DNA of 64,000 nucleotides from Marinobacter nauticus (GTDB lineage Bacteria; Pseudomonadota; Gammaproteobacteria; Enterobacterales; Shewanellaceae): NCBI RefSeq assembly GCF_019801015.1, contig NZ_JAHVJZ010000001.1:124001-188000 (forward strand). The letters run 5' to 3'. The translations under genes were made by a program, and so were the position numbers. The stretch's first letter is position 1. The number at the start of each line of letters is the position of its first letter. Below, piece by piece: positions 59,457-64,000 of the stretch. The notes beneath the pieces are model-generated. The model saw only the letters and a program-made list of their open reading frames with translations. It was not told the origin of the DNA and searched no databases.

Positions 59457-60803
59457 TTAACGGTTGAAGGCCATACGCTGGCCCAGCACCTCGCTGGTGG
59501 CGTTGATGCCGTCAAAGGCATGGTGGCCGTTCACCCAGGTTCCGGCGATGGTGGAGCGCAGGGTGTTGCCTTCAAACGGAGACCACTGGCATTTGTACAG
59601 CAGGTTGTCCTTGGTCACGGTGTAGGGCTTGTTCAGGTCTACAAGAACCAGGTCGGCGAAGTAGCCTTCGCGCAGGTAACCGCGGTCTTTCAGGTTGAAG
59701 CGCTCGGCAACGGCGTGGCTGGTTTTCTGAACGATGGTGTCCAGTGTCAGGTCGCCATTGTGGTAATGCTCGAACAGGGAGAGCAGGGCGTGCTGAACCA
59801 GCGGCACACCGGACGGTGCTTTGAAGTAAGTGCCTTGCTTCTCTTCCCAGGTGTGAGGCGCATGGTCGGTGGCGATGATGTCAATCACGTCACGACGCAC
59901 CGCGTCCAGAATGGCCAGGCGATCGCGCTCGGTCTTGATGGACGGGTTGCACTTAATCTGGGAGCCGAGAGTGTCGTAGTCCGCGTCAGAGTAGTACATG
60001 TGGTGAACACAGGCTTCGGCGGTGATGTTGGCCCGGCCCAGGCTGTCCAGGGTTTTGCCCGCTTCAAACAGCGCCAGTTCGTCGGCAGTGGAGATATGCA
60101 GTACGTGCAGACGGCTGCCGTGTTTCTTGGCCAGGGCGATCGCCATCTTAGTGGACTTGATGCAGGCTTCACGGGAGCGGATCTCACCGTGCAGCTTCAT
60201 CGGCACCGCTTCACCGTACTTGGCTCGCGCCGCTTCTTCCAGACCGGCAATGGTCGGGGTGTCTTCGCAGTGCGTCGCGATGGGGGTCGGTGCGTTGGCG
60301 AAGATGCCATCAAGGATCTCTTCGCGATCCACCAGCATGTTGCCGGTGGAGGCACCCATAAACACCTTTACACCACAGGCGGCGTTGGGGTTCAGCGCCT
60401 TGATGTCTTCCAGGTTGTCGTTGGTGGCACCCAGGTAAAAGCTGTAGTTGGCGACGGACACTTCGGCGGCGCGGCGGTATTTGGCCTCCAGTGCGTCCAC
60501 GTTGGTGGTTTGCGGATTCACGTTGGGCATCTCCATAAAGCTGGTGATGCCGCCCGCTACCGCAGCACGGGACTCAGTGGCCATGCTGCCTTTCTGGGTC
60601 AGGCCCGGCTCACGGAAGTGGACCTGATCGTCAATCATGCCAGGCATCAGCAGCTTACCTGCGGCGTCCACCACCTTGGCGTCGGCCGGTGCGCTGATCT
60701 GGCCTCCGATCTGCTCAATCCGTCCGTTACGGATCAAGAGGTCGCCCTGTTGACGGATCCCTTCGTTCAAAATCTCGGCATTAGTGATCAGAGTGCTAGT
60801 CAT
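59457..60803 (-). CDS. pyrC: Dihydroorotase
   Basis: The 448-aa protein is a dihydroorotase-type cyclic amidohydrolase, third step of pyrimidine synthesis. Metal-site motifs are DQVHFREPG (about 59-67), the bridging-lysine segment KVFMGAS (about 145-151), THCED, HISTA and ATDHAPH. The first His of the usual HxH is replaced by Gln (DQVH), a form also known from a Bacteroidetes-type dihydroorotase subgroup. An alternative role as a related hydantoinase or allantoinase is less likely given the FREPG motif. It is divergent from an M23 peptidase gene. Confidence 0.88.
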   Translation of the reverse strand: MTSTLITNAEILNEGIRQQGDLLIRNGRIEQIGGQISAPADAKVVDAAGKLLMPGMIDDQVHFREPGLTQKGSMATESRAAVAGGITSFMEMPNVNPQTTNVDALEAKYRRAAEVSVANYSFYLGATNDNLEDIKALNPNAACGVKVFMGASTGNMLVDREEILDGIFANAPTPIATHCEDTPTIAGLEEAARAKYGEAVPMKLHGEIRSREACIKSTKMAIALAKKHGSRLHVLHISTADELALFEAGKTLDSLGRANITAEACVHHMYYSDADYDTLGSQIKCNPSIKTERDRLAILDAVRRDVIDIIATDHAPHTWEEKQGTYFKAPSGVPLVQHALLSLFEHYHNGDLTLDTIVQKTSHAVAERFNLKDRGYLREGYFADLVLVDLNKPYTVTKDNLLYKCQWSPFEGNTLRSTIAGTWVNGHHAFDGINATSEVLGQRMAFNR

Positions 60804-60888
60804 GGGTACTTCTGTCTTATTGTGAGGAGGATGTCGCGCTCTATAATAGCCTCAAAAGCGCCTAAATCCCATCGGAGAGGGGACATTC

Positions 60889-61713
60889 ATGAAACGCCGC
60901 CATTGGCTGAGCACGCTGTTTTTCATTGGTTTTTCGCTGGCTGCCAGCGAAGCAGAACGCTTCGAGTTGGATGGGGAGTTAACCCAGGGCAGCCTTATTC
61001 GGGGGCAAAGCGAGCCGGGCACCCAGGTCTGGCTGAATGGTCAGCCCCTGCCGGTTACGGAAGCCGGAGAGTTTGTGATGGGGTTTGGCCGGGACGCGGA
61101 GCTGACCCAGACCCTGACCCTGCACTACGCGGATGGCACCCGTCAGGAACATCCGGTCATCCTCGCCAAACGGGAGTACAGAATCCAGCGGATCGAGGGG
61201 ATCGCCCGCCGCATTATGGAGCCGGATCCGAAGGATGTGGCCCGGGCACAGGAAGACGCCCGTCAGACCCGCGAAGCCCGCGAGCACTTTGATACCCGCA
61301 CCGACTGGCAGCAGGCGTTTATCTGGCCGCTGCACGGACCGATTACCGGGGTATATGGCAGCCAGCGTTTCTACAACGGTGAACCCCGTAATCCCCACTT
61401 TGGCGTGGATGTCGCCGCCCCAACCGGTACCCCGGTAGTGGCGCCGGCCGATGGCGTGATCACCCTGGCGGTGCCGGACATGTTCTACTCCGGCGGCACA
61501 CTCATCATTGACCACGGCTATGGGGTCAGCTCGACCTTTATTCACCTGCACAAGCTGCTGGTGAAGCCGGGTACGGTGGTGAAACAGGGGGAAGTGGTGG
61601 CAGAGGTCGGGGCCACAGGTCGGGTAACCGGTCCCCATCTGGACTGGCGCCTGAACTGGCACCAGGAACGGCTGGACCCCGCGCTGCTGGTGGGGCCCAT
61701 GCCTAAAAACTGA
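60889..61713 (+). CDS. Periplasmic M23 family peptidase
   Basis: The 274-aa protein has a signal peptide (about 1-21) and a C-terminal M23 (LytM) domain: HFGVD (H170, D174), HLH (219-221) and GPHLDW at the end. The last motif has Asp where LytM has the second His of HxH, a variant seen in other proteobacterial members. The N-terminal half is beta-rich (SLIRGQSEPGTQVWLNG). It should cut peptidoglycan cross-bridges in the periplasm. Confidence 0.88.
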   Translation: MKRRHWLSTLFFIGFSLAASEAERFELDGELTQGSLIRGQSEPGTQVWLNGQPLPVTEAGEFVMGFGRDAELTQTLTLHYADGTRQEHPVILAKREYRIQRIEGIARRIMEPDPKDVARAQEDARQTREAREHFDTRTDWQQAFIWPLHGPITGVYGSQRFYNGEPRNPHFGVDVAAPTGTPVVAPADGVITLAVPDMFYSGGTLIIDHGYGVSSTFIHLHKLLVKPGTVVKQGEVVAEVGATGRVTGPHLDWRLNWHQERLDPALLVGPMPKN

Positions 61714-61714
61714 T

Positions 61715-61849
61715 TTACTGCTCCGGTTGGGCGGATTTGGTCCAAAACATCCAGGCGATGTAACCAACCACGCCGCAGGTGGCCAGAATCACCAGCATCG
61801 ACATCCAACCAATCGGGCTTTCCATGATCAGGTTCATCCAGTGAGACAT
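61715..61849 (-). CDS. 44-residue single-helix membrane protein (DUF3149-like)
   Basis: This short gene has one hydrophobic helix (about 14-36, PIGWMSMLVILATCGVVGYI) and a GAGGAG site seven bases before the ATG. Its stop lies one base past the M23 gene's stop, in convergent order. Size and pattern (an N-terminal SPxGW motif before the helix) recall DUF3149 small proteins of Shewanella and Vibrio. The function is unknown. Confidence 0.72.
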   Translation of the reverse strand: MSHWMNLIMESPIGWMSMLVILATCGVVGYIAWMFWTKSAQPEQ

Positions 61850-61983
61850 AACGTAACTCCTCATTGTTAATGCACTGTTGCAACCCTATCTCAGAGTGGA
61901 TCGGGGGCGTATGATCCGGATCAAAGATGAATACGCTAAGGCATTAAATGCGCCTGTGGGCGCGGCGCTTTAAGGAAATAGCA

Positions 61984-63123
61984 ATGGAATGGGATTTCGA
62001 CCGCGTCATCGACCGGCGCGACAGCGATTCGATTAAGTGGGGACGCTACCGGGACAGGGATGTGTTGCCGCTGTGGGTGGCGGACATGGACTTCGCCGTT
62101 GCCGCGCCCATCCAGCAGGCGATAGAGGCGCGGGCCCGGCATGGCGTATTCGGTTATGCCGCCGTACCGCAAAGCCTGCTGGATGCCGCGATTGCATGGC
62201 TGGCAGCGCGATGGGACTGGCAGGTCAGTCGGGCAGAACTGGTGGCATTGCCTGCGGTGGTTCCCGGCGCCAACATTGCCACCCGGGTGTTGTCGACACT
62301 GCGTCCGGTCCATCTGACCTGGCCGATACCGCTCTACCACCCTCTGGCTCAGGTCGCTGAAAACCTCTCCCTTCCCGCTACCCCCTTTACGCTGACTGCC
62401 AGCGGACAATGGGACATGGCCTCACTGGACCGGGCCATCGCAGCGGGCGCCAACACCGTGCTGCTCAGCAATCCGCATAATCCCATAGGCAGTCGGTTTG
62501 ACTCTGCCGCTTGCGAGGCGTTGGCGGAGCGGGTTAAACGCCACGATTTGCGGGTGATCAGCGACGACATTCACGGCGACATTCTGTTACAGCCGGGGGC
62601 ACGGCACCGGCCTCTGTCCCGGCTGTGCCCCGAGATCGCCGAACAGGTGATAACGCTGATTGCGCCAGGTAAGGCGTTCAATCTGGCGGGCCTGCCATTT
62701 GCGCTGGCGGTGGTGCCCTGTGCTCAAACCCGACGCGCCCTTAAGGAAGGCCTGAGAGGGCAGGTGCCGGCGGGCAATGTGCTGGCGATGGCAGCGGCGG
62801 AGGCGGCTTACCGTCATGGTGCGCCCTGGCTGGACGCGATGCTGGACTATCTGAGGGGCAATCTGGCCATGCTGGAAGCGCGGGTGGCCCGGATGCCGGG
62901 CGTTCGGCTTATTCGGCCCGAGGCCACTTACCTGGCCTGGCTGGATTGTCGGGAAGCGGGGTGGGAAAAGCCCGCCAAGGTGCTCGAAGCGTTTGGTCTT
63001 GGATTGTCGGACGGCAGTGAGTTCAGTGCCGGGCCCGGCTTTGCCCGGCTCAACTTCGGCTGCCCCAGGGCCACTCTTGAGGCGGCCCTGGACAGGTTGG
63101 ATCAGGCGCTGGCTTCGACCTGA
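61984..63123 (+). CDS. PatB/MalY family C-S lyase (PLP aminotransferase fold I)
   Basis: The 379-aa protein is a fold-type I PLP enzyme of the PatB/MalY group: DRRDSDSIKWGRY near the start, LPLWVADMDF (hallmark of cystathionine beta-lyase-type members), NPHNPIG, SDDIHGDI and the PLP lysine K230 in APGKAFN. Such enzymes cleave cystathionine or cysteine conjugates to release a thiol, pyruvate and ammonia. ATG 61984 follows AAGGA. It overlaps the convergent YecM gene by 22 bases. Confidence 0.9.
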   Translation: MEWDFDRVIDRRDSDSIKWGRYRDRDVLPLWVADMDFAVAAPIQQAIEARARHGVFGYAAVPQSLLDAAIAWLAARWDWQVSRAELVALPAVVPGANIATRVLSTLRPVHLTWPIPLYHPLAQVAENLSLPATPFTLTASGQWDMASLDRAIAAGANTVLLSNPHNPIGSRFDSAACEALAERVKRHDLRVISDDIHGDILLQPGARHRPLSRLCPEIAEQVITLIAPGKAFNLAGLPFALAVVPCAQTRRALKEGLRGQVPAGNVLAMAAAEAAYRHGAPWLDAMLDYLRGNLAMLEARVARMPGVRLIRPEATYLAWLDCREAGWEKPAKVLEAFGLGLSDGSEFSAGPGFARLNFGCPRATLEAALDRLDQALAST

Positions 63124-63680
63124 CGAAGGCCCAGCACATCCCGCATATCGTAGGGATGAACCTTTACCGTAATGCCTTCATGGCGGAACGCCACGGTAGG
63201 GTTGGCCAGGGGTTCATCCTCGCCTTTGGGACAGCTGGTCTTGATCTCGATGCCGAGAGTGCCATCTTTCAGCACCGGCCATTTGGCCACGATGGCGGGG
63301 ATCTGCTTCACCGCGTCGAGCATCTGCTGTTTGTCTGTGGCACCGCAGGGCAGCACCAACTCAACATGCTCCCAGCCGTCACGACGCTTTTTGCCGTCAG
63401 GGAAGGGCAGTTCCACCAGATCGATGGCCCAGGGGCCGACCTGAATCGGCGTATCCAGCTGAATAAGCAGGATAGGCCGGCCATTGATCTGCTTATCCGA
63501 CAGAAGGGTGCCCCGCGCCAGCAGCGCGTCCCGTAATGCTTCCGCGTCGGGTTTTTCGGTGATCCGCAGGGCGATGTGGTCGGCAAGCAATCCGGCCCGA
63601 AGCAAGCCAAGGCGGTCTGCAAGTTTGCTGGCTTTCTCTCCGAACGCGGGCAGCTCAGCCATTAAAGTGTCGAGTGTCAT
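63102..63680 (-). CDS. yecM: YecM family (VOC-fold) protein
   Basis: The 192-aa protein matches YecM (188 aa in E. coli): DHIALRI, LLSDKQINGRPILLIQL, VELPFPDGKKR...GWEHVELVLP and the end KVHPYDMRDVL. The fold is VOC-like with a metal site of unknown substrate. ATG 63680 overlaps the yfcE stop in ATGA; an in-frame ATG 12 bases earlier is possible. Confidence 0.9.
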   Translation of the reverse strand: MTLDTLMAELPAFGEKASKLADRLGLLRAGLLADHIALRITEKPDAEALRDALLARGTLLSDKQINGRPILLIQLDTPIQVGPWAIDLVELPFPDGKKRRDGWEHVELVLPCGATDKQQMLDAVKQIPAIVAKWPVLKDGTLGIEIKTSCPKGEDEPLANPTVAFRHEGITVKVHPYDMRDVLGLRQVEASA

Positions 63681-64000
63681 TGTGGCTTCCATGTCGTGCT
63701 GGCCAGCTCCTGGCCGTTGAGATCCAATACCCGGAAGTGTTCGCCATCAAAATGGCCAAGGCTTTCGGTGTGCCCGCCTTTGCCCAGTGTTACTGAGCCG
63801 GGGTTAAAGTGCAGCAACCCATCCTGCCATTTTGCCACCGGTACGTGGGTGTGGCCGTAAGCGATGCCTTCCCCTTGCTTCAGAGGCGGCATCTTATCCG
63901 GGTTCATCAGGTGGCCGTGAGTCAGGCACAGGCGTCGGCCGTCGAGGATAAGCCAATTGTATTCTGCCATTAATGGAAACTGGCACAGCATCTGGTCCAC
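63677..64000 (-). CDS. yfcE: YfcE phosphodiesterase, C-terminal part (5' end outside window)
   Basis: The visible 107 residues match the second half of YfcE (184 aa), a Mn-dependent phosphodiesterase of the calcineurin-like fold. The metal motifs CLTHGHL and AYGHTHVP, and the closing FNPGSV, are intact. It is coupled to yecM by an ATGA overlap. The gene continues past the window end. Confidence 0.92.
   Translation of the reverse strand: MDQMLCQFPLMAEYNWLILDGRRLCLTHGHLMNPDKMPPLKQGEGIAYGHTHVPVAKWQDGLLHFNPGSVTLGKGGHTESLGHFDGEHFRVLDLNGQELASTTWKPQ

Noticed and set aside
59520..61292. Plus-strand open frame of 590 codons over pyrC and the M23 gene start
   Set aside because: It runs antisense through pyrC and then out of frame into the M23 gene, so it cannot be real alongside them.

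Overview
The window reads as chromosomal DNA of a high-GC marine-type gammaproteobacterium, most like Ferrimonas or a close Shewanella relative (Alteromonadales). This placement is an inference from gene content: a yejK/yejLM locus, a TPP-riboswitch thiamine-uptake operon with a TonB receptor and PnuT, a Tat-type split-Soret-like cytochrome, paired M13 peptidases and a proL-like tRNA-Pro. There is no rRNA, no CRISPR array and no prophage. Genes are dense, on both strands, mostly in short operons closed by clear intrinsic terminators. I could run no database search, so family names rest on motifs, length and context.

Layout. 1-8.6 kb: end of an outer-membrane barrel gene, a lipoprotein M13 metallopeptidase, a translationally coupled pair of CNNM/CBS (CorC-like) membrane proteins, a 0.5-kb non-coding element bounded by repeated hairpins, a small Cys-rich exported protein and a porin with a CRP-like site upstream. 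8.6-13.8 kb: a minus-strand run of beta-propeller lyase-like protein, EEP-family lipoprotein, cardiolipin synthase, D-serine ammonia-lyase and RidA. 13.9-17 kb: a split-Soret-like cytochrome and a lipoprotein, divergent from a ToxR-like regulator that overlaps a FidL/ToxS-like partner. 17-23.6 kb: a second M13 peptidase, a duplicated Cys-rich protein, an outer-membrane barrel, an EamA exporter divergent from an AraC regulator, pdxH and a GNAT acetyltransferase. 23.7-31.8 kb: a diguanylate cyclase, carbonic anhydrase, M61 peptidase, and hinT with two hotdog thioesterases and ycfL. 31.85-35.8 kb: the thiamine operon (TPP riboswitch, TonB receptor, YkoF-like thiamine-binding protein, PnuT, thiamine kinase). 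35.9-47.5 kb: DUF6279 lipoprotein, DoxX, nitroreductase, SMP-30-like protein, a large AsmA-like DUF748 protein, a UspE-like protein, a P2-type ATPase, an AT-rich gap with a split winged-helix gene, a YcdZ homologue and a small lipoprotein. 47.5-51.5 kb: two near-identical tRNA-Pro(GGG) genes, each trailed by ~125-bp repeats that carry a copy of the tRNA 3' end and a terminator; between them lie a penicillin/AHL-acylase-type Ntn hydrolase, a basic Cys-cluster protein and a candidate small RNA. 51.5-64 kb: yejM-yejL divergent from yejK, a YjiH transporter, a YbjQ-YbjQ-M48 operon, a LytTR regulator, a dihydroorotase, an M23 peptidase, small membrane proteins, a PatB/MalY C-S lyase, YecM and YfcE (cut by the window end).

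How genes work together. The thiamine locus forms a complete outer-membrane-to-cytoplasm salvage route under TPP control. dsdA-ridA pairs an enamine-releasing PLP enzyme with the deaminase that clears the toxic intermediate. The EamA/AraC, ToxR/FidL-like and yejK/yejLM arrangements are regulator-target or conserved divergent layouts. The least explained items are the hairpin-bounded element at 5.8-6.3 kb, the tRNA-Pro repeat arrays, the candidate small RNA at 50.9 kb and the YbjQ-YbjQ-M48 operon.
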